Made by a program: the position numbers and the translations under genes
From: Novosphingobium pokkalii
Lineage (GTDB): Bacteria; Pseudomonadota; Alphaproteobacteria; Sphingomonadales; Sphingomonadaceae
Direction of reading: 5' to 3'
DNA length: 60,256 nt
Assembly: GCF_014652855.1 (NCBI RefSeq)
Contig: NZ_BMZP01000024.1
Span: forward strand, 1 to 60,256
Notes under the pieces: generated by a model
The model's input: only the letters and a program-made list of their open reading frames with translations
Databases searched by the model: none
Told to the model about the DNA's origin: nothing
Shown: positions 1 to 12,200 of the stretch, piece by piece
Numbering within the stretch: the first letter of the stretch is position 1
How the letters are laid out: every line of letters begins with the position of its first letter

Positions 1-60
1 CTTCACACGCGGCTTCACGTTGTAGTCGATCACCCGCTTCACGCAGACCAGGGCTTTCAT
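1..60 (-). CDS. etfB: Electron transfer flavoprotein beta subunit, N-terminal fragment (cut by window edge)
   Basis: Reading the minus strand from the ATG at 58-60, the first 20 residues are MKALVCVKRVIDYNVKPRVK, the highly conserved opening of EtfB. EtfB pairs with EtfA to carry electrons from acyl-CoA dehydrogenases to the quinone pool through ETF-ubiquinone oxidoreductase, which fits the neighbouring acyl-CoA metabolism genes. A GGGAAAGG ribosome-binding stretch lies just upstream. Only about 8% of the protein is inside the window. Confidence 0.85.
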   Translation of the reverse strand, partial: MKALVCVKRVIDYNVKPRVK

Positions 61-143
61 CGCACTCGTGCCTTTCCCATGAATTTTGCAGCGATGTAAT
101 TCACGCTTACGTAAACGTCAACTAGCCTTCCGGTCAGGCGCGC

Positions 144-2165
<2,022 letters not shown>

Positions 2166-2182
2166 CACGCTCTCCCGTCCCG

Positions 2183-4459
2183 TCATTCGCCCAGCGGCGG
2201 CATGTTGTGGCCCAACAGGCGCAGCATGTCGGCGGCGCATTCCACCACGTTGGAGCCGGGGCCATAGATCCCCTGGACTCCCGCTTCGCGCAGGAAATCA
2301 TAGTCTTGCGGCGGGATCACGCCGCCTGCGACAACCTTGATATCGCTCCGCCCGGCCTCGCGCAGGCGCGCGATCAGTTCGGGGATCAGCGTCTTGTGCC
2401 CGGCCGCGAGCGAGGATGCGCCGATGGCATCGACGTCGCTGGCCAGCGCCAGCACGCAGGTTTCCTCCGGCGTCTGGAACAAGGGGCCGCTGGTCACGTC
2501 GAAACCCATGTCGCTGAACGCCGAGGCGATGACATTGGCGCCGCGATCGTGGCCGTCCTGGCCCATCTTGGCGACCAGCAGGCGCGGCTTGCGGCCGAGG
2601 CGCCGGGTGACCGCCTCGACGCCCTCGATCACCTGGGCATAGCGCGCATCGGCGGCATAGGCCGCGCCATAGACGCCCTTGACCGGGGTGGGGGTGGTGC
2701 CGTGGCGGCCGAACACGGCCTCCATCGCGTCGGAAATTTCGCCCAGCGTGGCGCGATGGCGCGCGGCTTCGACCGCGAGGGCGAGGAGGTTGCGGGTGAG
2801 GTCTGGGGTGTGGCTCGGGACAGGCCCTTCGGCGTTGCTCGGGACAGGCCCTTCGACCTCGCTCAGGACAGGCCCTTCGACAGGCTCAGGGCGAACGGGG
2901 GAAGGGGATGCATTTTTCTCTGCGTCCGTTCGGGCTGAGCTTGTCGAAGCCCCCGCGCGCGCCGCTTCGGTCAGGGCGCGCAAGGCAGCCTGGCAGGCCG
3001 CTTCATCGCGGCTGGCGCGCACCTGGTTGATCCGCGCGATCTGCGCCTCGCGCACGGCGTGGTTGTCCACTTCCAGCGTCTCGATACGGTCTTCGCTCGC
3101 CAGGCGATACTTGTTGACGCCAACGATCACGTCTTCGCCCTTGTCGACGCGGGCCTGGCGGGCGGCGGCGGCTTCCTCGATCATCGCCTTGGGCCAACCG
3201 GCGGCAACGGCCTTGGCCATGCCGCCTTCGGCTTCGACCCGCTCGATGATCGCCCAGGCCTGGTCGACCAGTTGCTGGGTGAGCGCCTCGATGTAGTACG
3301 ATCCGCCGAGCGGATCGACCACGTTGCACATGCCCGTCTCTTCCTGGATCACGATCTGCGTGTTGCGGGCGATGCGCGCGGAAAAGTCGGTGGGCAGGGC
3401 GATCGCTTCATCCAGCGCATTGGTGTGTAGCGACTGGGTGCCACCCAGCATCGCGGCCATGGCCTCGATCGTGGTGCGGATGACGTTGTTGTAGGGGTCC
3501 TGTTCCTGCAAGCTGACGCCCGAGGTCTGGCAGTGGGTGCGCAGCATCTTGCTGCGCTCGTCCTTGGCGCCCAGTTGCGTCATGGCGCGGTGCCACAGCA
3601 CGCGCGCGGCACGCAGCTTGGCCACTTCCATGAAGAAGTTCATGCCGATGGCGAAGAAGAACGACAGCCGCCCGGCAAACTTGTCGATATCGAGGCCCGA
3701 GGCGACGCCGTACTTCACATATTCCATGCCATCGGCGATGGTGAAGGCCAGCTCCTGCACTTGCGTGGCGCCGGCTTCCTGCATGTGATAGCCGGAAATC
3801 GAGATCGAATTGAACTTGGGCATCCGCGCACTGGTGAAGGCAAAGATGTCCGAGATGATCCGCATCGAGGGTTCGGGCGGATAGATATAGGTGTTGCGGA
3901 CCATGAACTCCTTCAGAATGTCGTTCTGAATGGTTCCGTCCAGCTTCTCGGTGGCAACGCCCTGTTCCTCGCCCGCGACGATGAAGAAGGCCAGGATCGG
4001 GATGACCGCGCCGTTCATCGTCATCGATACCGACATCTGGTCGAGCGGGATGCCGTCGAACAGGATCTTCATGTCCTCGACGCTGTCGATGGCGACGCCA
4101 GCCTTGCCGACATCGCCCACCACGCGCGGGTGGTCGCTGTCATAGCCGCGATGGGTGGCGAGGTCGAAGGCCACCGACAGGCCCTTTTGCCCGGCGGCGA
4201 GGTTGCGGCGATAGAAGGCGTTGGATTCTTCCGCCGTGGAAAAACCGGCATATTGCCGGATCGTCCAGGGGCGGCCGGCATACATGCTGGCGCGCACCCC
4301 GCGCGTGAACGGGGCAAAGCCGGGCAGGCCGGGGTCTGACGTCACATCATCGGCGGTGTAGAGCGGCTTGACCGCGATGCCTTCGGGCGTGTGCCAGGTG
4401 AGATCCTTGCCTTTCACTTCCTTGGCGGCGAGGGCTTCCCAGTCCTTAATGGTCCCCAC
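2183..4459 (-). CDS. scpA: Methylmalonyl-CoA mutase with a repeat-derived interdomain insertion
   Basis: The enzyme converts (R)-methylmalonyl-CoA to succinyl-CoA with adenosylcobalamin. The N-terminal TIM-barrel part carries the family stretches RPWTIRQYAGFSTAEESN and SISGYHMQEAGAT. The C-terminal cobalamin domain has GQDGHDRGANVIASAF, including the DxHxxG histidine that ligands cobalt. The GTG at 4457-4459 is the likely start (VGTIKDWEALAAKEVKG) and overlaps the epimerase gene by 14 bp, so translation is probably coupled. At 758 residues it is longer than typical homologues of roughly 715. The excess lies between the two domains, in a proline/glutamate-rich PEPVEG-containing stretch produced by an in-frame palindromic repeat at 2814-2953. 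Confidence 0.95.
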   Translation of the reverse strand: MGTIKDWEALAAKEVKGKDLTWHTPEGIAVKPLYTADDVTSDPGLPGFAPFTRGVRASMYAGRPWTIRQYAGFSTAEESNAFYRRNLAAGQKGLSVAFDLATHRGYDSDHPRVVGDVGKAGVAIDSVEDMKILFDGIPLDQMSVSMTMNGAVIPILAFFIVAGEEQGVATEKLDGTIQNDILKEFMVRNTYIYPPEPSMRIISDIFAFTSARMPKFNSISISGYHMQEAGATQVQELAFTIADGMEYVKYGVASGLDIDKFAGRLSFFFAIGMNFFMEVAKLRAARVLWHRAMTQLGAKDERSKMLRTHCQTSGVSLQEQDPYNNVIRTTIEAMAAMLGGTQSLHTNALDEAIALPTDFSARIARNTQIVIQEETGMCNVVDPLGGSYYIEALTQQLVDQAWAIIERVEAEGGMAKAVAAGWPKAMIEEAAAARQARVDKGEDVIVGVNKYRLASEDRIETLEVDNHAVREAQIARINQVRASRDEAACQAALRALTEAARAGASTSSARTDAEKNASPSPVRPEPVEGPVLSEVEGPVPSNAEGPVPSHTPDLTRNLLALAVEAARHRATLGEISDAMEAVFGRHGTTPTPVKGVYGAAYAADARYAQVIEGVEAVTRRLGRKPRLLVAKMGQDGHDRGANVIASAFSDMGFDVTSGPLFQTPEETCVLALASDVDAIGASSLAAGHKTLIPELIARLREAGRSDIKVVAGGVIPPQDYDFLREAGVQGIYGPGSNVVECAADMLRLLGHNMPPLGE
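2814..2953. repeat. PEPVEG-type interspersed palindromic repeat inserted in-frame in the mutase gene
   Basis: Three near-tandem 24-bp units (starting 2814, 2838, 2862; core GACAGGCCCTTCG) lead into a large inverted repeat with arms at 2872-2898 and 2926-2953. The same inverted-repeat pair, with nearly the same arms but a different loop, recurs at 31613-31693. Inside the mutase gene it keeps the frame open and encodes repeated xxEGPVP units in the linker between catalytic and cobalamin domains. The mobility mechanism is unknown; no RAYT-type transposase was seen in this window. Confidence 0.85.
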
Positions 4460-4883
4460 GGGGCGTCTCCATGATTTCGGTGAGCTGGCCCAGCATGTCC
4501 TTGGGGTGCAGGAAGAAGATCGGCGTGCCATGGGCGCCGATTCGGGTGGGGCCAAGGATGCGCTTGCCCTGGGCGGTGAACCAGGCGCGCGCGGCCTCGA
4601 TATCGGCGACTTCGTAGCAGAGGTGATGCTGGCCGCCGGCCGGGTTCTTGGCCAGGAAACCGGCGATGGGGCTGGTTTCGCCCAGCGGCTCGATCAGTTC
4701 GATCTGCGTGCCTTCCGTGCCTCCCTGGCCCGGCGTGTTGACGAACGCCACTTTCACGCCCTGCTCGGGCATGTCGAAGGGCTGCGTGATCAGGCTCGCG
4801 CCCATCACGTCGCGGTAGGTGGCGATGGCGTCCGGCATCGAGGGCACGGCCACGCCGACATGGTTCAAACGACCCAGTTTCAT
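4446..4883 (-). CDS. mce: Methylmalonyl-CoA epimerase
   Basis: This 145-residue glyoxalase-fold (VOC) protein starts MKLGRLNHVGVAVPSM at the ATG 4881-4883. It carries the metal-binding histidines expected of the family, at LNHVGVA and in GGQHHLCYEVAD, and ends NFI-style with PKDMLGQLTEIMETP. It interconverts the (S) and (R) forms of methylmalonyl-CoA so the carboxylase product can feed the mutase. It lies between pccB (17-bp gap upstream) and the mutase gene (14-bp overlap downstream). Length is typical of bacterial epimerases. The operon position makes another VOC function unlikely. Confidence 0.93.
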   Translation of the reverse strand: MKLGRLNHVGVAVPSMPDAIATYRDVMGASLITQPFDMPEQGVKVAFVNTPGQGGTEGTQIELIEPLGETSPIAGFLAKNPAGGQHHLCYEVADIEAARAWFTAQGKRILGPTRIGAHGTPIFFLHPKDMLGQLTEIMETPRGDH

Positions 4884-4899
4884 GCGTTTGCGCGCCTTC

Positions 4900-6426
<1,527 letters not shown>

Positions 6427-6439
6427 TGGCACCTCTCGC

Positions 6440-6531
6440 TTTGCAAGTTTGCAGAATTGCTCCCGCGATGCCGCAGGGCGGGGGCGCTGTCCAATGTTAA
6501 TCTGCAAAGTTGCAAAGCGATACTTTGCAAA
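6440..6531. promoter_or_regulatory. Cluster of TTTGCAAA-type operator half-sites between pccB and the PccR-like gene
   Basis: The divergent promoter region holds TTTGCAAGTTTGCAG at 6440-6454 and a denser cluster at 6503-6531 with TGCAAAGTTGCAAAG followed by TTTGCAAA. Paired TTTGCAAA motifs are the known binding site of PccR/ScfR regulators upstream of pcc genes in other alphaproteobacteria. Regulation of both divergent units by the adjacent regulator is inferred from that. Confidence 0.75.
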
Positions 6532-6563
6532 CAAGCGAGCCCGTGATAGCCGATGGCCCGATC

Positions 6564-7973
6564 ATGGCACGTCGTCCTCTCTTTGCCGGGCAACCCTTGC
6601 GCGCGCTGCGCCAGCGCCGCGGCTTGCGCCAGGCGGACATGGCCGGCGCGCTGGGCATCAGCGCCAGCTATCTCTCGCAACTGGAAAACGACGAGCGGCC
6701 GCTGACCCCGGCCCTGACCGACACGCTGATCGCCACGTTCCCGGTGGACTGGGCCGACCTGGCGCCCCCGGCGGCCGACGATCTGGCCGAAGCGCTGCGC
6801 GGCGCGCTGGCCGATCCACACCTGTCGGCCAGCCCACCGGGCGAGCAGGTGGAGCGGCTGGCCCGCCAGTTTCCCGACCTGGCGCGCCAGGTGGTGCAGC
6901 TTCACACGCTTTACACCCAGACCCGCCAGCGGCTGGACATGATGGACGAGACGATCGGCGCCAGCCTGGCCGCCGGCGGGCGCCTGCCGTGGGAGGAAGT
7001 GCGCGACTGGTTCCACCACGCCGGCAACTATGTCGATGCGCTCGATCGCGCGGCGGAAGACCTGGCGGCGCGGATCGGGCAGGGCGAACCTTCGCCCGAC
7101 ATTGCCCAGATGCAGGCCTGGCTGGCGGGCGAGGGGGTGGCCGTGGTGTGGCGCGGCGGCGGGCCGGTGCGGCGCTATGACGCGCGGGCACGGGTGCTCA
7201 CGCTCGATTCCACCCAGCCGCTCGAATCCAGCCGCTTCCAGCTCGCCTACCAGGTCTGCGCGATTGCGCTGGCCGATGGGATCGCCGGGATCGTGGCCGA
7301 GGCACCCTTGCGCAGCGAGGCGGCGCGGCATCTCTTGGCGGTGGGGCTGGGCAACTATGCCGCCGGGGCGCTGACGATGCCCTATACCGCCTTTGCCCAG
7401 GCGGCGCGCGCCCTGCGCCACGATGTCGACCGGTTGCGCCAGCCGTTCCACACCAGTTTCGAGCAGGTGTGCCACCGCCTGTCCACGCTGCAACGCCCGC
7501 AGGCGCGGGGGATTCCGGTGTTCTTCTGCCGGGTCGACATGGCCGGCAACGTGACCAAGCGCCATTCGGCCACGCGCCTGCAATTCGGGCGCTATGGCGG
7601 CGCCTGTCCGTTGTGGATCGTGCACGAGGCGGTGGCCATTCCCGACCGCATCCACGTGCAACTGGCCGAAATGCCCGATGGCGTGCGCTATGTCTCGATC
7701 GCCAAGGGGCTGGTGAAGCCCTCCGGCTCCTATTACCGCCCCTCGCGCCGCTATGCCGTGGCGCTGGGGTGCGAGGCGGCGCTGGCCAGCGAGTTCGTCT
7801 ATGCCGACGGGCTCAACCTGGCGAGCGAGGAGGCGGTGGCGCGGATCGGCGCCTCGTGCCGCACCTGCCCGCGCGACACCTGCGACCAGCGCGCCTTCCC
7901 GCCCAGCGACCGCGCCATCGCAGTCGACCCGGCGCAGCGTACTCATGTGCCCTACCGCATCGTCACCGGCTAG
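6564..7973 (+). CDS. pccR: PccR/ScfR-type short-chain acyl-CoA-responsive transcriptional regulator
   Basis: A 469-residue protein from the ATG at 6564. It has an XRE helix-turn-helix at about residues 10-60 (LRALRQRRGLRQADMAGAL; SASYLSQLEN), a degenerate ImmA/IrrE-like middle region and a C-terminal domain with a cysteine cluster (ASCRTCPRDTCDQRAFP). This is the layout of ScfR-family regulators that sense short-chain acyl-CoA and control propionate genes. The frame is open back to a TTG at 6510, but that start would lie inside the operator cluster. Divergence from pccB and the TTTGCAAA sites support control of the propionate operon. Confidence 0.88.
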   Translation: MARRPLFAGQPLRALRQRRGLRQADMAGALGISASYLSQLENDERPLTPALTDTLIATFPVDWADLAPPAADDLAEALRGALADPHLSASPPGEQVERLARQFPDLARQVVQLHTLYTQTRQRLDMMDETIGASLAAGGRLPWEEVRDWFHHAGNYVDALDRAAEDLAARIGQGEPSPDIAQMQAWLAGEGVAVVWRGGGPVRRYDARARVLTLDSTQPLESSRFQLAYQVCAIALADGIAGIVAEAPLRSEAARHLLAVGLGNYAAGALTMPYTAFAQAARALRHDVDRLRQPFHTSFEQVCHRLSTLQRPQARGIPVFFCRVDMAGNVTKRHSATRLQFGRYGGACPLWIVHEAVAIPDRIHVQLAEMPDGVRYVSIAKGLVKPSGSYYRPSRRYAVALGCEAALASEFVYADGLNLASEEAVARIGASCRTCPRDTCDQRAFPPSDRAIAVDPAQRTHVPYRIVTG

Positions 7974-8166
7974 AAGAGCCGCCGAATCGGTAGGAGCCGG
8001 TCTCGCCGCCGATTAACCCAGGTTATCGATTTAGGACGGTTAAATTCGGTGACCGTTGCAAAACCCCGCAGATTCGGGCTGTTTCCGGCGTGCGGGGCGG
8101 CTCGGGAAGGCATTTGTTAACCATTGTCTGCAACACCTCTGCGGAGATTACTGAGGGGTTTGCGCT

Positions 8167-8541
8167 ATGCGGGCAGATGCAAAGGTCTTGTTGGAGCGGC
8201 TGGGGAAGAGCGATTTTCGCTATCGCGAATTCGTCGATCGCTTTGCCGATCTGGAAAGCTGGCCGATCTTCGAAGCCCTGCTCAAGGATCCCCGGATCAT
8301 GCCGCAGGACGAGCTGCCGGCGATGGAAGCGGCTGAGCCGGGCGACAGCGTGCGCCAGCCGGCGCCCCGCGCGCAGCCGACTGCTCAGCCGCGCGTTGTG
8401 CCGGTGGTGAGCCCCAAGCCGGCGCCGCAGCCCGAAGCCGCCCCCAGCCTGTTTGGCCGTTATGGCCGCCCCGAACGCGCCCAGAACATCCGCTCGCTGC
8501 TGCAACGCCTGTCCGATGCGGTCGAAGGGGGAGATGCCTGA
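8167..8541 (+). CDS. BcsR-like small protein at the head of the cellulose operon
   Basis: A 124-residue protein with three parts. Residues about 10-45 (FRYREFVDRFADLESWPIF) resemble enterobacterial BcsR, which partners BcsQ. A proline/alanine-rich linker follows, then a conserved-looking tail (LFGRYGRPERAQNIRSLLQR). In enterobacteria BcsR stabilises BcsQ and contacts BcsA. Its stop overlaps the bcsQ start by one base, so the two are translationally coupled. The proline-rich middle also recalls BcsP, and the exact family name is uncertain. The 193-bp gap upstream (7974-8166) presumably holds the operon promoter; I saw a CCCCGCA/TGCGGGG inverted repeat there but no convincing riboswitch. Confidence 0.7.
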   Translation: MRADAKVLLERLGKSDFRYREFVDRFADLESWPIFEALLKDPRIMPQDELPAMEAAEPGDSVRQPAPRAQPTAQPRVVPVVSPKPAPQPEAAPSLFGRYGRPERAQNIRSLLQRLSDAVEGGDA

Positions 8542-9296
8542 TGGCCCTGATCCTGTTCCACAGCCCGCGTGGCGGCACCGGCACTTCGTTCCTGGCGGCT
8601 ACCACCGCGATTGCCCTGTCGCGCGCCGGGCACGATGTCACGGCGCTCGATCTGGCGCAGCGCGGCACGCTGCAACTGCATTTCGGCATCGGCCCGAACG
8701 AGGCGCTGCCCGCGCTCGACGCGCCGGCCGATGAGGCGGCGAGCGCCTCGGTCCAGGGCGTGGCGCTGCGCAGCGCTGCGGCCATGGTGCGCCAGCCCGA
8801 CTTTGCCGAGGCCCTGGCCAGCGGCGAGATCGGCTTTGGCGGCGAGCAGGTGTTCGTGGCCGATATCGCCAGTGGCGATCGCCACTTGCGCGATCTGCTG
8901 CTGCCCTATGCCACGCTGGAAATCTGCCCGCTGACTGCCACGGCCGAATGCCTGATGATGCTGCCGGTGGTGAACGACGGGGGCCTGGCCAAGACCTGTT
9001 TCGTGATGAGCATGGTGGAAGATACCCGCCGCTTCGCCCGCCATTCGGTGGGCTTCCTGCGCGAATTGCTGGGCGATCGCCTGCTCGGCCAGGTGCGCCG
9101 CGACGAAGCGGTGATCGAGGCGGGCGCGATGCTCCAGCCGCTGGGCCGCTATGCGCCGCACAGCGCCGCGCTGGCCGACACCATCGGCCTGGGCGAGACG
9201 GTGGCGGCCCTGCTCGCTGACTTGATCGACGAAGACGAGAGCGACGGGCTGGATGTCGATCCGGCCGGCCAGACCGGAAAGAACCGCGCCGCATGA
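8541..9296 (+). CDS. bcsQ: Cellulose biosynthesis ParA/MinD-like protein BcsQ
   Basis: A 251-residue SIMIBI-class ATPase-like protein starting MALILFHSPRGGTGTSFLAA. The P-loop position reads PRGGTGTS. As in BcsQ of enterobacteria (RGGVGTT), the lysines of classical ParA Walker A motifs are absent. BcsQ binds BcsR and helps assemble or localise the cellulose synthase complex at the inner membrane. It overlaps the upstream gene by one base and the bcsAB start by four (ATGA), showing tight co-translation. The name rests on the P-loop variant plus operon position. Confidence 0.87.
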   Translation: MALILFHSPRGGTGTSFLAATTAIALSRAGHDVTALDLAQRGTLQLHFGIGPNEALPALDAPADEAASASVQGVALRSAAAMVRQPDFAEALASGEIGFGGEQVFVADIASGDRHLRDLLLPYATLEICPLTATAECLMMLPVVNDGGLAKTCFVMSMVEDTRRFARHSVGFLRELLGDRLLGQVRRDEAVIEAGAMLQPLGRYAPHSAALADTIGLGETVAALLADLIDEDESDGLDVDPAGQTGKNRAA

Positions 9297-12200
9297 TCGC
9301 CCTGCTTCGCAATCCCGCCAATCTCTTGCGCCTGGGCACGTTCGTGCTGCTGGCGCTGACCGCGCTGGTGGTGATCGGCGTGCCGCTCGATCTCAAGCAG
9401 CAGTGGCTGCTGGCCGGCGGCACGATCGTGGGCATGATGGTGCTTTCGCGCTGGAAGTCGCGCAAGGGCTCGCTGGCCATCGGCATCCTCGCGATCATCA
9501 CGTCCACGCGCTACATCTTCTGGCGCACCACGCAGACGCTGTCGTTCGGCACGCCGTTCGAGGCGCTGTTCGGCACCGGTCTCTATCTTGCCGAACTCTA
9601 TGCCTGGGTTCTGTTGATCCTCGGCTTCCTCCAGACCACCTGGCCGCTCGAACGCCCCGTGGCGGAAATCGAGGGCGATCCCGAAACCTGGCCGACGGTG
9701 GACGTCTATATCCCGACGTACAACGAGAGCCTGGATATCGTGCGCAACACCGTGTTCGCCGCGATGGACATGGATTACCCGCACGACCGCTTCAAGGTGT
9801 TCATCCTCGACGATGGACGCCGCCCGGAATTCCGCGCCTTTGCCCGCGAGGCCGGCTGCGGCTACATCACCCGCGACAACAACCTGCACGCCAAGGCGGG
9901 CAACCTGAACGCGGCGATGAAGAAGACCGAGGGCGAGCTGATCGCGATCTTCGATTGCGACCATGTGCCCACCCGCGCCTTCCTGCAACTGACCGTGGCC
10001 TATTTCCAGAAGGAGCGGAAGCTGGCGCTGATGCAGACGCCGCACTTCTTCTATTCGCCCGATCCGGTGCAGCGCAACCTGGCCACGGCCAAGAACATGC
10101 CGGGCGAAGGCGACTTGTTCTATGGCCCGGTGCAGGGCGGCAACGACTTGTGGAACGCCACCTTCTTCTGCGGCAGTTGCGCGGTCATCCGCCGCGAGGC
10201 GCTGATGGAAACCAACGGCTTTGCCGGTGAAACGGTGACCGAGGACGCGCATACCGCGCTAAAGCTGCAACGCACTGGCTGGTCCACCGCCTATATCAGC
10301 GCGCGCCTTTCGGCGGGCCTGGCCACCGAGCGCCTGGTGCTGCACATCGGCCAGCGCATCCGCTGGGCACGCGGGATGACGCAGATCCTGCGCATCGAGA
10401 ACCCGCTGCTCGGCCCCGGCCTGAAGTGGCAGCAGCGGCTGTGCTACCTCAATGCCATGCTGCACTTCCAGTTTCCGCTGCCGCGCATCTGCTTCCTGAC
10501 CAGCCCGCTGGCCTACCTGATCTTCGGCCAGAACATCATCGCGGCCTCGGCCTCGCTGATCTTTGCCTATGCCGCGCCGCACCTGTTCTGCTCGCAGGTC
10601 ACTGCCGAGCGTTCGCAGGCCGGGGAACGCCGCCCGTTCTGGGGCGAGGTCTATGAAACCATCCTGGCGTTCCACCTGGTGGCGCCCACGGTGATGACCT
10701 GGTTCAACCCGCGCAAGGGCAAGTTCAACGTGACCGACAAGGGCGACCTGCTCGATCGCACGTTCTTCGACTGGGCCATCGTCAAGCCGCACCTGATCTG
10801 CATGGCCACGATCGTGTTCGGCATCGTGCTGGCGATCGGCAAGCGCGTGTTCTTCCAGCACCTGTTCAACGTGCAGCTCGATACCCTGGCGCTCAACGTG
10901 GCCTGGGCGCTTTTCAGCCTGATCATCCTGACCGCCGCCGTGTCGGTGGCGCGGGAAACCCGCCAGGCCCGCCAGACCATCCGCGTGAGCGCTGAACTGC
11001 CTGTGGCGGTTCACTTTTCCTCGGGCCACGTGGTCGATGGCACGACGATCGACATCTCCATGGGCGGGGCCGCCATCGAACTGCCGGCCGAACTGCCGGT
11101 GGGCGATGCCACGGTCACCGACATTGTCCTGGCGATGGGCGATGATCGCCTGGCGGTGCCGGTGGAGACAGTGCGCCGTACGCGCGGCCGTGCATTTGTC
11201 CGCTATCAGCCGCTTGACACACTGGGCCAGCGCAGGCTTGTTCGTGCCGTTATGGGACGGGCGGACGCCTGGCAGCGCGCCGCGCCGCCGGAAATCGTGC
11301 CGGGTCTGCGTTCGCTGAGGGATATTCTGTTGGTCGATGTCTTGACGATCAAGCGCATGCTCTTGCTCAACCGTGCCGAGCGCAAGGCCGCCAAGGAAGA
11401 CCAGCGCCGCGCCGCCGAAGCCGCCAAGGCCGCCGCGCGCCTGGCCGAGGAGCAGGCCAAGGCCGATGCGAAAGTCGCCGCCAAGGAAGAAAAGCGCAAG
11501 AAGCGCGCCGCCATGGCCGCTGCTGCCGCGATGTTCCTGGCGCTGCCGCTCGTCGGCGGGCTGCTGGCGCCGCAGCCGGTTCAGGCAGCGACTGTGGCCG
11601 CTCCGGCGGCAGCGGCGACCTCGGCCGGGGGCGTCGCCCGCGAGCGCCTGACGTTCAAGGACTTGCGCATCAAGAACGCCGTGCGGCTCCAGGGCACGCG
11701 CGGCGAAATCTCGATTCCCTTTGGCGTGCGCAAGAACCAGGTGGTGACCGACGCCTCGATCACCCTGCAACTGGCCTGGTCCCCCGCGATGCTGGGCGAC
11801 CTGTCGCAACTGGTGGTGCTGGTGAACGGCGAAGTGGTGCAGACCGTGCCGCTGCGTCCGCAGGATTCGGGCGGCCAGGTGCTGACCCTGCCGATCAACC
11901 CGGCGCTGTTCCTGCCCGGCGACAACCAGCTCAACCTGCGCCTGATCGGCCATTATGCCCGCGATTGCGAAGACCCGTTCAATTCCGTGCTCTGGGCCAA
12001 TGTCAGCAACACGCGCTCGTGGCTCGACATCACCACCCAGGCGCTGCCCAACGTGCCCGATCTGTCGCGCCTGCCTGGGCCGTTCTTCGACCGTGCGCTC
12101 AACACCACGCTGAAGATGCCGTTCGTGTTCGCCGGGCAGCCGCACAAGGGCGAACTGGAAGCCGCCGCCGCCATGGCCGGCTGGCTGGGCTCCATGGCCA

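Noticed and set aside
7974..8166. c-di-GMP riboswitch before the cellulose operon
   Set aside because: Looked for because BcsA has PilZ; only a simple CCCCGCA/TGCGGGG inverted repeat was seen, not the riboswitch core.
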